Assembly (NCBI RefSeq): GCF_036032445.1
Contig: NZ_CP107932.1
Location: 4,652,501-4,716,500 of the forward strand
Direction: 5' to 3'
Origin: Nocardia sp. NBC_00416
Lineage (GTDB): Bacteria; Actinomycetota; Actinomycetes; Mycobacteriales; Mycobacteriaceae
DNA length: 64,000 nt
How positions within the stretch are numbered: position 1 is the stretch's first letter; each line of letters starts with the position of its first letter. The notes under the pieces are model-generated. The model was not told the origin of the DNA, made no database searches, and was given only the letters and a program-made list of their open reading frames with translations. Made by a program: the position numbers and the translations under genes. This document shows positions 43,101 to 50,906 of the stretch, piece by piece.

Positions 43101-43660
43101 CTCTTGTCGACGGAATGGTCGAAATACACGCCCGGCGAACGCACCAGCTGCGAGACCACGACACGCTCGGTGCCGTTGATGATGAAGGTGCCCTTATCGG
43201 TCATCATCGGGAAATCCCCCATGAAGACCGTCTGGCTCTTGATCTCACCGGTGTTGTTGTTGATGAACTCCGCGGTGACGAACAACGGCGCCGCGTAGGT
43301 CATGTCCTTGTCTTTGCACTCATCGATCGAGGCCTTGACCTCTTCGAAGCGTGGATCGGAGAAGGACAGGGACATCGAGCCGGAGAAATCCTCGATCGGG
43401 GAGAGTTCCTCGAGAACCTCCTCGAGCCCGCCGACCAACCCGCCGTCACCGCGAGCGGCGGCCCGCTCACGCCAATCCGGCGTGCCGACCAACCAGGCGA
43501 AAGATTCCGTTTGTAGATCGAGAAGTCCGGGCACCTCCAGTGGCTCCCGGATCTTCGCGAAAGACACCCGCAATGGAGCCCCAGGGGTACCCCCGGTGAC
43601 TCCCAGCTTCGTATTGGCGCTTGTCTGGGTGGAGACTGCCAAGATGCGTCCTTCCAGCAC
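40136..43660 (-). CDS. rpoB: RNA polymerase beta subunit
   Basis: The 1174-residue protein starts at GTG ([10 protein letters not shown]). It forms the polymerase cleft with RpoC. The rifampicin region [20 protein letters not shown] (residues 425-444) is followed by [11 protein letters not shown]. The main resistance positions Asp434, His444 and Ser449 are all wild type, so this is a rifampicin-sensitive copy rather than the resistant second rpoB known in some Nocardia. The usual ends [10 protein letters not shown] and [15 protein letters not shown] are present. Confidence 0.98.
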   Translation of the reverse strand: [1174 protein letters not shown]

Positions 43661-44181
43661 CTCACGCGCGTCGCGTGGTGGTCCGCGACCGTCGCTTGTC
43701 TGCTACATTTTTGGATTCTCGCTGGTCACAACCCGAACGAGACTCGAACAGCAAACAACGGAAGCAACACCGGAAGGGTGGGACTTTCGTAGTGCGATCA
43801 AGGAATGGACAGGAGGCAGCCAGCGCAACGTCCAAACCTACACCTACCTACACGGAGGTGTCAAAGTACCACCCCGACGAAGCGTTGCGCGGCTGACGCG
43901 CCGGGTCGGTTCCGCTGGCTGCGTTCCGGACCACGGGCGGTGCCTGGCGACAGCGAATTCGGCGCTGGCGGTCGTCCACTACCACGGCGACCGAAGCCGC
44001 CTCCAATAGCGTGACTGGTCGGGCGAAACTCGTCAAGTGCCCGTGCCGACCTGGCGTCCTTCGAATCGCCTGGTGCACTACAAGATCACCTACGACCGGC
44101 GGTATCGCGCCTGATCGGGCCGAGACGCCCGGGAAAACACGCGGCCGGCCGGCCCCGCTCGGCGAGTGTGGAAACACAGAA
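43661..44181 (-). promoter_or_regulatory. Leader and promoter region of rpoBC
   Basis: No gene was found in this 520-bp stretch on either strand. It holds the rpoBC promoter (see 43835-43864), a leader of about 168 nt and, upstream of it, DNA with no visible signals. Confidence 0.55.
43835..43864 (-). promoter_or_regulatory. Probable rpoBC promoter
   Basis: On the minus strand TTGACA (43859-43864) and TAGGTT (43835-43840) are spaced by 18 bp, a near-consensus primary promoter. The spacer contains a TGTAGG repeat. The start site would be near 43828. Confidence 0.6.
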
Positions 44182-44211
44182 CAGCGCGCCGGGTATACAC
44201 CCGACGCGCTG
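44182..44211 (-). terminator. Terminator downstream of mkl
   Basis: A 13-bp stem with one G-T wobble (44182-44194 with 44199-44211) and an ATAC loop lies 20 bp past the mkl stop. A T-rich stretch follows on the minus strand. Confidence 0.7.
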
Positions 44212-44231
44212 CTTTCGGAGCAAGCTCGCTT

Positions 44232-45320
44232 CTACAGCTTGGGGTACTGCATCGTGTCGAAATCCGACCCCGGGAAATCGTTGCCCGCGTCACCACCGCG
44301 ACGCTGTCCACTCGAGTTGTACGACATGACCATCGTCTCGTCGTTCTGATCGAGCGACTCCCGGATGGCTACCTGCGCGGCGTGCGGCAGGGTGTGCATG
44401 GTCTCGCGCACCCGGTTCTTGCGCCGTTCCACGGCCTGCCGCACCGGCATCCCCGGCTGGGCCTTCATCTGCGGGATGATGCCGTCCACCTCTTCGGCGC
44501 CACCGTGGTGGTGACCGGCGTCCACCATGGCCTGCTCGCGGGCCATCTGGGCTTCGTCCTTTTCCTCGGACATACCGATCGGGCCGATCATGCGGCCGTT
44601 GAGGAACTGCTTGACCACCGGCTCCTCGCTGGTGAGCAGCACCTCACGCGGACCGAACATGACCAACTGGCGGCGGAACAGCATGCCGATGTTGTCCGGC
44701 ACGGTACGGGCCAGGTTGATGTTGTGCGTCACGATGAGGATCGTGGCGTCGATCTGCGCGTTGATATCGATGAGCAACTGGCTCAGGTACGAGGTGCGCA
44801 CCGGGTCCAGACCGGAGTCGGGCTCGTCGACCAGGATGATCTGCGGATCGAGGACGAGCGCGCGGGCCAGACCGGCTCGTTTGCGCATACCGCCGGAGAT
44901 CTCGCCGGGCAGCTTGCCCTCGGCGCCGAGCAGACCGGTGAGCTCCAGCTTCTCCATCACGATCTTGCGGATCTCGGACTCGGACTTCTTCGTGTGCTCG
45001 CGCAGCGGGAAGGCGACATTGTCGAAGAGGTTCATAGAACCGAACAGCGCGCCGTCCTGGAACAGCACCCCGAAGAGTTTCCGGATCTCGTAGAGCTCCT
45101 TGTTGGAGCAGGTGGTGATATCGGTACCACCGATGAAAATGGAGCCGCGCTCGGGCCGGAGCAGGCCGATCAGCGACTTCAGGAATACGGACTTACCGGT
45201 GCCCGACGGGCCCAGCAGCGCGCTGACCTCACCGGCAGGCAGGGTAATAGAAACGTCCTGCCAAATCCGTTGTGAACCGAACGACTTGGTTACACTCTCG
45301 GTCCTGACCTCGACGCCCAC
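44232..45320 (-). CDS. mkl: Mce-type lipid transport ATPase (Mkl/MceG)
   Basis: The 362-residue ABC ATPase is read from GTG 45320, preceded by GGAGG at 5-base spacing. It has the Walker A GPSGTGKSV, the signature ISGGMRKRAGLARAL, the Walker B IILVDEPDSGLDP and a histidine in VTHN. A C-terminal tail of about 100 residues typical of MceG follows. In mycobacteria this ATPase powers the Mce lipid importers from a separate locus. Here it lies between rplL and rpoB, as in Mycobacterium. Confidence 0.9.
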   Translation of the reverse strand: MGVEVRTESVTKSFGSQRIWQDVSITLPAGEVSALLGPSGTGKSVFLKSLIGLLRPERGSIFIGGTDITTCSNKELYEIRKLFGVLFQDGALFGSMNLFDNVAFPLREHTKKSESEIRKIVMEKLELTGLLGAEGKLPGEISGGMRKRAGLARALVLDPQIILVDEPDSGLDPVRTSYLSQLLIDINAQIDATILIVTHNINLARTVPDNIGMLFRRQLVMFGPREVLLTSEEPVVKQFLNGRMIGPIGMSEEKDEAQMAREQAMVDAGHHHGGAEEVDGIIPQMKAQPGMPVRQAVERRKNRVRETMHTLPHAAQVAIRESLDQNDETMVMSYNSSGQRRGGDAGNDFPGSDFDTMQYPKL

Positions 45321-45506
45321 GCCAACCTCCACATTTCTCAGCGAGCCACCCACTCGGCACCGCAGACCCGGAAGCGGTGCGTCACGTCACAGTAGGTTGG
45401 GCCACTGTATCTCATGGCACACCCATAGCACACCCGACCTGACCGAAGAGTAACCATCGTCTGCGGTCCCCGCAGCGCGGAATCGCCGTTAACCTGCAAA
45501 CGAGAA

Positions 45507-45541
45507 AACGGGCGGTCCCCCAAAAAAGGGGACCGCCCGTT
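45507..45541 (-). terminator. Terminator downstream of rplL
   Basis: A perfect 14-bp stem (45507-45520 with 45528-45541), an A-rich 7-nt loop and, on the minus strand, the tail CGTTTTCTCGTTTGC make a good intrinsic terminator of the rplJL unit. Confidence 0.8.
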
Positions 45542-45561
45542 CGCGGCTCAGCCGGTCGTAA

Positions 45562-45942
45562 TTACTTGACCGAAACCTTGGCGCCGGCGCCTTCCAGCTT
45601 CTCCTTGGCGGCCTCGGCGGCGTCTTTGGCCACCTTCTCCAGGATCGGCTTCGGCGCGCCCTCGACGAGGTCCTTGGCTTCTTTCAGGCCCAGGCCGGAG
45701 ACGATCTCACGGACCACCTTGATGACCTGGATCTTCTTATCGCCGGCACCCTCGAGGATGACGTCGAACTCGTCCTGCTCCTCGGCGGCCTCGGCGGCGG
45801 CCGGGGCGGCACCCGCGGCGGCGACGGCGACCGGAGCGGCGGCGGTGACCTCGAACTTCTCCTCGAACTTCTTGACGAAGTCCGACAGCTCGAGCAGGGT
45901 CATGTTGCCGAAGGTTTCGAGCAGCTCGTCAACGTTGGCCAT
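45562..45942 (-). CDS. rplL: 50S ribosomal protein L7/L12
   Basis: The 126-residue protein is the normal length. L7/L12 dimers form the ribosome stalk that recruits translation factors. The N-terminal helical dimer domain starts MANVDELLETFGN, followed by an Ala/Glu-rich hinge (TAAAPVAVAAAG) and the C-terminal domain DEFDVILEGAGDKKIQVIKVVREI through GLGLKEAKDLVE. It follows rplJ by 75 bp and is the last gene before a terminator. Confidence 0.98.
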   Translation of the reverse strand: MANVDELLETFGNMTLLELSDFVKKFEEKFEVTAAAPVAVAAAGAAPAAAEAAEEQDEFDVILEGAGDKKIQVIKVVREIVSGLGLKEAKDLVEGAPKPILEKVAKDAAEAAKEKLEGAGAKVSVK

Positions 45943-46017
45943 TGTTGTTTCCTTTCGATAATGAATGTCTGTGCGGGCGAGCCGGAGTCGACCGTTCCGC
46001 GAATGGTGACGCGGGTC

Positions 46018-46557
46018 TTACTCCGCGGCGGCTTCGCCACCTTCGGCCTGCTTCTTGTCCTGCAGCGCGGCGGCCAGCCGGGCCACCTGCGAAGCGGGAG
46101 CGTTGAACAGCCCGGCAGCCTTGGCCAGGTTGCCCTTCATCGCGCCGGCCAGCTTGGCCAGCAGAACCTCACGGGACTCCAGGTCGGCGATACGTTCGAC
46201 CTCGGACACGGACAGCGCAGCGCCGTCCATGTAGCCGCCCTTGATGACGAGCGCCTTGTTGTCCTTCGCAAAGGTCTTCAGCGCCTTGGCGGCGTCGACC
46301 GGTTCACCGGAGATGAACGCGATCGCGGTGGGTCCGACGAACAGCTCGTCCAGACCTTCCACGCCGGCCTCGGCCGCAGCGCGCTTCACCAGGGTGTTCT
46401 TGGCGACGGAGTACGTGGCGTCGGCACCGAGCGCGCGACGCAGTTCGGTGAGCGCGCCGACGGACAGGCCACGGTATTCCGTGACCAATGCGGCCGTCGA
46501 GCCCTTGAACTGCTCGGCGATCTCCGCGACCGCGGCAACCTTTTCGGGTTTCGCCAT
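46018..46557 (-). CDS. rplJ: 50S ribosomal protein L10
   Basis: The 179-residue protein is full length. L10 binds 23S rRNA and carries L7/L12 dimers on its C-terminal helix. It reads MAKPEKVAAVAEIAEQFKG, then ALVTEYRGLSVGALTELRRAL. It is the first gene of rplJ-rplL, preceded by a long structured leader that L10-L12 usually binds to control the operon. Confidence 0.98.
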   Translation of the reverse strand: MAKPEKVAAVAEIAEQFKGSTAALVTEYRGLSVGALTELRRALGADATYSVAKNTLVKRAAAEAGVEGLDELFVGPTAIAFISGEPVDAAKALKTFAKDNKALVIKGGYMDGAALSVSEVERIADLESREVLLAKLAGAMKGNLAKAAGLFNAPASQVARLAAALQDKKQAEGGEAAAE

Positions 46558-46818
46558 ACTTCGCCTCCTCTCTGATGTCGGATCGGGTATGCCCTACCGA
46601 ATCAGGGGCCGGCGAAAGAACAAGCGCCCCGAACGCAGAGCGTTCCGGGGCGCGAAAGAAGATTTCGATCACAGGCTCACCTGTGCTCGCTTCCAGCCTC
46701 GGCTCTCCCTGCGCGGGCCGCCGGCACTTTCGCCGGACCTTCGACCGATCCCATGCGGAATCAGCGACCAACGGTCTTCGGTAGAACGGATTGGGTGGTG
46801 CCGAACTGGTCGACAACC
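46558..46818 (-). promoter_or_regulatory. L10 leader of the rplJ-rplL operon
   Basis: The roughly 260-nt leader between the promoter and rplJ has several structured parts on the minus strand. A GGGAGAGCCGAGGCTGG region near 46690-46720, a short CACAGG-CCTGTG hairpin and a strong hairpin followed by U-rich sequence are visible. The layout matches L10 leaders, in which the L10-L12 complex binds the nascent RNA and lowers rplJL expression. The match to a known leader family is not verified. Confidence 0.6.
46624..46653 (-). terminator. Attenuator-like hairpin in the L10 leader
   Basis: A 13-bp GC-rich stem (46624-46636 with 46640-46653, one bulge) is followed on the minus strand by TTGTTCTTTCG. 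It looks like an intrinsic terminator placed before rplJ, so it could control read-through. Confidence 0.65.
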
Positions 46819-46824
46819 TGGTCG

Positions 46825-46854
46825 AGCATACCCGGACACTGCCTCATCTGGCAA
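46825..46854 (-). promoter_or_regulatory. Probable rplJ-rplL promoter
   Basis: On the minus strand TTGCCA (46849-46854) and TATGCT (46825-46830) are spaced by 18 bp. It lies in front of the L10 leader, near the 3' end of the FMN reductase gene. Confidence 0.55.
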
Positions 46855-46873
46855 AACAGTTCCGGCGACCGCG

Positions 46874-47416
46874 TCAATCGGACGCGACAGCGACGACGCG
46901 GCCGGCCAACCGGCGCAATACCTCGACCGCGCCGGCCCGGAATCCGGCGCCGCCGACGAGTCCGTCGGGCCCGATATCGTCCCGCGATACGGGTAGTCGC
47001 GCACTGATCGTCTCGTCGACGTCGGCGCCGACATACCCGAGCACACTCGCCAGCGTCGCCGCGGCCCCCGCACCACGCCCGGGCGCCGCCACGGTGAGCC
47101 AGGCGGCCGGCTTCTGATACAGATCGCCCGCACCGACGGTCCAGTCCAGCAGGTTCTTCAGGCTTCCCGGCAGCGTGCCCGCGTATTCGGGGGTGCAGAA
47201 CAACACCGCGTCAGCGGCCCCCAACTGTTCCCGCAGTTCCTGTACCGCGGGGTGGACAGGCCCCTCCGCACCGGGAACGAACGCGGGTAACTCCGCCAAT
47301 CCGCCGTACCACCGCACACCGACGCCGTCCGGGGCGACAGCCGCCACAGTCCGCAGCGCGGCCGTGTTGGTCGACCCCACCCGTGTACTCCCGGAAATCA
47401 GTAGAACCACCGTCAC
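46874..47416 (-). CDS. NADPH-dependent FMN reductase family protein
   Basis: The 180-residue flavodoxin-like protein starts at GTG 47416 (VTVVLLISGSTRVGSTNTA). The phosphate-binding loop SGSTRVGSTN, the isoalloxazine-contact motif CTPEYAGTLPGSLKNLLDW and a C-terminal helix all match chromate and azo/quinone-type FMN reductases. It lies between rplA and rplJ, a place taken by unrelated genes in Mycobacterium. Co-regulation with the ribosomal genes is not implied, because terminators and promoters separate them. Confidence 0.85.
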   Translation of the reverse strand: MTVVLLISGSTRVGSTNTAALRTVAAVAPDGVGVRWYGGLAELPAFVPGAEGPVHPAVQELREQLGAADAVLFCTPEYAGTLPGSLKNLLDWTVGAGDLYQKPAAWLTVAAPGRGAGAAATLASVLGYVGADVDETISARLPVSRDDIGPDGLVGGAGFRAGAVEVLRRLAGRVVAVASD

Positions 47417-47714
47417 ACCACCGAGTAACGATCGGCCGGGAGAAATTAGTCCGGCGACTCGAAGTCGCGTTCCGGCCCGCGGGCTCCCCCGCCGACCGAG
47501 ACGAACGCGAACACTCGGAATCCGCGCTTCGAGAGGGAGATTCCCCTGCGCGACGCGGCCGTAATCGATCACCGGGCCGAACCGGAAATCCCGGGCACCC
47601 GCGGATCGCCGAGCCCGGCCGGCCGAGGTGCCGACCCATTCATTTCGTGAGACCGTCCGCCCGAGCCGCGGGATATCGCGTCGGACGCAGCGCGACAGGG
47701 TCGGCACCGACAAA
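47417..47714. other. No recognisable gene
   Basis: This stretch lies upstream of the FMN reductase start and downstream of the rplA terminator. It probably holds the FMN reductase promoter. No promoter hexamers stood out. Confidence 0.35.
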
Positions 47715-47749
47715 CAACGGCGGGAGCGTCCGAGACGCTCCCGCCGTTG
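47715..47749 (-). terminator. Terminator downstream of rplA
   Basis: A perfect 16-bp stem (47715-47730 with 47734-47749) with a 3-nt loop is followed on the minus strand by TTTGTC. It lies 27 bp past the rplA stop. Confidence 0.8.
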
Positions 47750-47775
47750 CGGTACTTCTGTATTCCGGGTGGCGC

Positions 47776-48489
47776 TTACGCGTCCTCCTCCAGGAGGTTG
47801 CGGGTGCGGTTCGGGTCCACCGGGATGCCCGGTCCGGTGTTCGTCGAGACCGTCACCTTCTTGACGTAACGCCCCTTGGCGGTCGAGGGCTTGGCCCGCA
47901 GGATCTCGTCCAGCGCGGCACCGTAGTTCTCGACCAGCTTGCTGTCGTCGAAGGAGGCCTTACCGATCACGAAGTGCAGGTTGGCCTGCTTGTCGACCCG
48001 GAAGTTGATCTTGCCACCCTTGATGTCGTTGACCGCCTTGGTCACATCGGTGGTGACCGTGCCGGTCTTCGGGTTCGGCATCAGACCGCGCGGGCCCAGC
48101 ACGCGGGCGATCCGGCCGACCTTGGCCATCTGGTCCGGGGTGGCGATCGCGGCGTCGAAATCCAGCCAGCCGCCCTGGATCCGCTCGATCAGGTCCTCGG
48201 CGCCCACCGCGTCGGCGCCCGCGGCCTCGGCCTCGGCAGCCTTCTCACCGGCCGCGAACACGATGACGCGGGCGGTCTTGCCGGTGCCGTGCGGCAGGTT
48301 CACCGTGCCGCGCACCATCTGGTCGGCCTTGCGGGGGTCGACGCCGAGCCGGACGGCGACCTCGACGGTCGCGTCCGTCTTGGTGGTGGCGGTGTCCTTG
48401 GCCAACCGTGCCGCGGCCAACGGCGAGTACAGCTTGTCGCGGTCGATCTTCTCGGCGGCGGCGAGGTACGCCTTGCTTCGTTTTGCCAT
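47776..48489 (-). CDS. rplA: 50S ribosomal protein L1
   Basis: The 237-residue protein is full length. L1 binds the mobile stalk of 23S rRNA near the E site and can repress translation of its own operon. It reads MAKRSKAYLAAAEKID, then VNLPHGTGKTARVIVFAAG, and FVIGKASFDDSKLVENY near the end. It lies 196 bp from rplK on the same strand, a longer gap than usual for this gene pair. Confidence 0.98.
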   Translation of the reverse strand: MAKRSKAYLAAAEKIDRDKLYSPLAAARLAKDTATTKTDATVEVAVRLGVDPRKADQMVRGTVNLPHGTGKTARVIVFAAGEKAAEAEAAGADAVGAEDLIERIQGGWLDFDAAIATPDQMAKVGRIARVLGPRGLMPNPKTGTVTTDVTKAVNDIKGGKINFRVDKQANLHFVIGKASFDDSKLVENYGAALDEILRAKPSTAKGRYVKKVTVSTNTGPGIPVDPNRTRNLLEEDA

Positions 48490-48685
48490 GTTTTTCTGTC
48501 CTTAGTCTTTGGTTCAGCTGTGGTTATCGGGCCTGGCCGGCCCTCCCACCGAAAGCGGGATCGCGAAGATGCTCCGCTGGGTCCGAACGACCTGTCGCAT
48601 ACGGACGCGGAGCCCTCGGCGAAGGCAAAGGGATCGCATCACATCCGAACGGCGGAGGCCGTAGCGAAGGCGGAGGTATCGCACC

Positions 48686-49120
48686 TCAGCCTTCGACGGT
48701 GATACCCATCGAGCGCGCGGTCCCAGCGATGATCTTGGCCGCCTGATCGATATCGTTGGCGTTCAGATCTTCCTGCTTGGTCTTGGCGATCTCGCGCACC
48801 TGATCCATGGTCACCGTGGCGACCTTGTTGCGATGCGGCTCGGGCGAACCCTTCTGCACACCGGCGGCCTTCAGCAGGAGCCGGGCAGCGGGCGGGGTCT
48901 TCAGCTTGAAGTCGAAGGACCGATCCTCGTACACCGAGATCTCGACCGGGACGACATTGCCGCGCTGCGATTCGGTCGCGGCGTTGTACGCCTTGCAGAA
49001 CTCCATGATGTTGACGCCGTGCTGACCGAGCGCCGGGCCCACCGGCGGAGCCGGATTCGCCGCGCCGGCCTGGATCTGAAGCTTGATGATCCCGGCGAGC
49101 TTCTTCTTCTTGGGGGGCAT
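48686..49120 (-). CDS. rplK: 50S ribosomal protein L11
   Basis: The 144-residue protein is full length. L11 lies at the GTPase-associated centre of the 50S subunit and is needed for stringent response signalling. It reads [19 protein letters not shown], then [19 protein letters not shown] and the C-terminal [12 protein letters not shown]. It is downstream of nusG by 84 bp, the usual nusG-rplK-rplA order. Confidence 0.98.
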
Positions 49121-49204
49121 CTTTCTTTCCTAGGGTGTGGTGTTCCTTGCTCTTTGCAAGTTCCGGCCCGGGGTCACCGCCCCGGGAAACACAGGCGCCG
49201 CCGA

Positions 49205-49999
49205 CTAGATCTTGGCGACCTTGGTGAATTCCAGCTCGACCGGGGTCTCGCGTCCGAAGATCGAGACGAGCACCTTGAGCTTCTGCTGTTCGGCGTTGAC
49301 CTCGGAGATGGTGGCGGGCAGCGTCGCGAACGGGCCGTCCATCACGGTCACCGACTCGCCGATCTCGAAATCGACCTCGATGGTGGGCTTGGCCTTGGTC
49401 TCGCCGGCGCTTTCCCCACCGGCGGATGCGGCGGCCGGCGCGGCCTTCTTCTGCTGCGAAGCCGGGACGAGGAATTTCACCACTTCGTTGATGGTCAGCG
49501 GCGAGGGACGCGACGTCGCGCCCACGAACCCGGTGACACCCGGGGTATTGCGGACCGCACCCCAGGATTCGTCGTTCAGATCCATCCGGACCAGGATGTA
49601 GCCCGGCAGCACCTTACGGTTGACGCTCTTGCGCTGACCGTTCTTGATCTCGGTGACCTCTTCGGTGGGCACCTCCACCTGGAAGATGTAATCCTCCAGG
49701 TCCAGGTTCTGCACACGGGTCTCGAGATTGGTCTTCACCTTGTTCTCGTACCCGGCATAGGAGTGGATCACGTACCAGTCGCCGGGAGCACGCCGCAGCA
49801 CGGCCTTCATCTGCTCTACCGGGTCCGGTTCTTCCTCCGCGTCGGCGGACACCGGTGCGGCTTCGTCGGCGGGTGCGGCCTCGTCGGCAGCCACGGGCTC
49901 GGCGTCGGACGCCGGCTCCTCGACGGATACGGCGGCTTCCTCGGCCGCTTGATCGTCGACCGGGAACTCGTCGGTGGTGTCGTTCTCCGGGGTGCTCAC
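49205..49999 (-). CDS. nusG: Transcription termination/antitermination factor NusG
   Basis: The 264-residue protein has a long acidic, alanine-rich N-terminal extension (residues 1-75), common in actinobacteria. The NGN domain follows with DWYVIHSYAGYENKVKTNLE and PGYILVRMDLND, then the KOW domain GESVTVMDGPFATLPATISEV. NusG binds RNA polymerase, lowers pausing and couples with Rho or the ribosome. It is 117 bp after secE, a conserved pair. Ribosomal genes follow downstream. Confidence 0.97.
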   Translation of the reverse strand: MSTPENDTTDEFPVDDQAAEEAAVSVEEPASDAEPVAADEAAPADEAAPVSADAEEEPDPVEQMKAVLRRAPGDWYVIHSYAGYENKVKTNLETRVQNLDLEDYIFQVEVPTEEVTEIKNGQRKSVNRKVLPGYILVRMDLNDESWGAVRNTPGVTGFVGATSRPSPLTINEVVKFLVPASQQKKAAPAAASAGGESAGETKAKPTIEVDFEIGESVTVMDGPFATLPATISEVNAEQQKLKVLVSIFGRETPVELEFTKVAKI

Positions 50000-50116
50000 T
50001 GGGCACTCGCTTCCTGTGTCGTCACATGCATCCTCTGCGTGCCGGGGTGCGGGCGCGGCGGTTGGGCACCGTCGGGCCCGCGGCGCGGATCGGTTACCGG
50101 CTCCGATGTCGCCTGG

Positions 50117-50521
50117 CTAACCGAACAACCAGTCGACACCCTTGATGAACGCCAGATCCAACCCGCTGATGAACGCGACCATGAAGACCACGAACACCAG
50201 AACAACGGTCGTATAGGTGATCATCTGCTTCCGGTTGGGCCAGATAACCTTCCGCAGTTCCGCGATCACCTCACGCAGGAACTTGAACAAACGCTTGAAC
50301 GGATTCCGGGACCGCTCGCGTTCGGCTCGGCCGGACTTCGTCTCGGCCTTGCGCGCGGGCCGATCGATGGTCGCGATCGAACCGGTATCGGACGCGCCCG
50401 ATGAAGTGGACCGGCCCCGGCGAGCGGAGCGCTTTCCGCTCGGACGCTGCGCAGCAGCGGCGGCGTTATCGCCGTCGTCGGCGCCGTATCCGCCGCGGCG
50501 GGTGTCCCGCTCGTCGGTCAC
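50117..50521 (-). CDS. secE: Preprotein translocase subunit SecE
   Basis: The 134-residue protein has a basic and polar N-terminal region (residues 1-70) and then the SecE core, with NPFKRLFKFLREVIAELRKV and one membrane helix YTTVVLVFVVFMVAFISGLD. SecE clamps the SecY channel. It is the first protein-coding gene after trnW, followed by nusG, a gene order kept across bacteria. Confidence 0.95.
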   Translation of the reverse strand: MTDERDTRRGGYGADDGDNAAAAAQRPSGKRSARRGRSTSSGASDTGSIATIDRPARKAETKSGRAERERSRNPFKRLFKFLREVIAELRKVIWPNRKQMITYTTVVLVFVVFMVAFISGLDLAFIKGVDWLFG

Positions 50522-50552
50522 GTCGATCCTCTCTCATCGCTGACATCCAGGG

Positions 50553-50625
50553 CAGGGGCGACAGGACTTGAACCTGCAACCTTCGGTTTTGGAGACCGGT
50601 GCTCTACCAATTGAGCTACGCCCCT
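50553..50625 (-). tRNA. trnW: tRNA-Trp (CCA)
   Basis: The 73-nt cloverleaf has a 7-bp acceptor stem (AGGGGCG/CGCCCCT), GTAGCTCAATTGGTAGAGC as D arm, anticodon loop CTCCAAA (anticodon CCA) and GGTTCAAGTCC as T arm. It lies directly upstream of secE, as in mycobacteria. Confidence 0.95.
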
Positions 50626-50722
50626 TCGGCTGAACTCCGACACTGTCGCGAGATGCAGCCACACTGCGATATTCAGTTATCAGCGCTGGTGCCACACAAC
50701 ACGCGCGCCGCTCCAGCAGGTG

Positions 50723-50744
50723 CCGGCCCCGTCGGCGGGGCCGG
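50723..50744. terminator. Possible terminator between hadAB and trnW
   Basis: A perfect 9-bp GC-rich stem (50723-50731 with 50736-50744) and 4-nt loop lie 160 bp past the hadAB stop. There is no U-tract, so its role is uncertain. Confidence 0.35.
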
Positions 50745-50906
50745 TCGACCCGGTACCGGCTCGAGCCTACTCAGCCGATGTAGCCGAAGTGTACGAACCC
50801 CGCCTGGAACCAGCCTTGCAGAACAGCGCGCATCAGCTGGTGACCCCAGAAACCCGAGTGTACGGCACGGTCGGCGGCGGAAGCCAATCAGGGGCGCTCG
50901 ACCAGG

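Noticed and set aside
40136..43660. rpoB as a rifampicin-resistant second copy
   Set aside because: The resistance positions are wild type and the gene is in the standard rpoBC operon.
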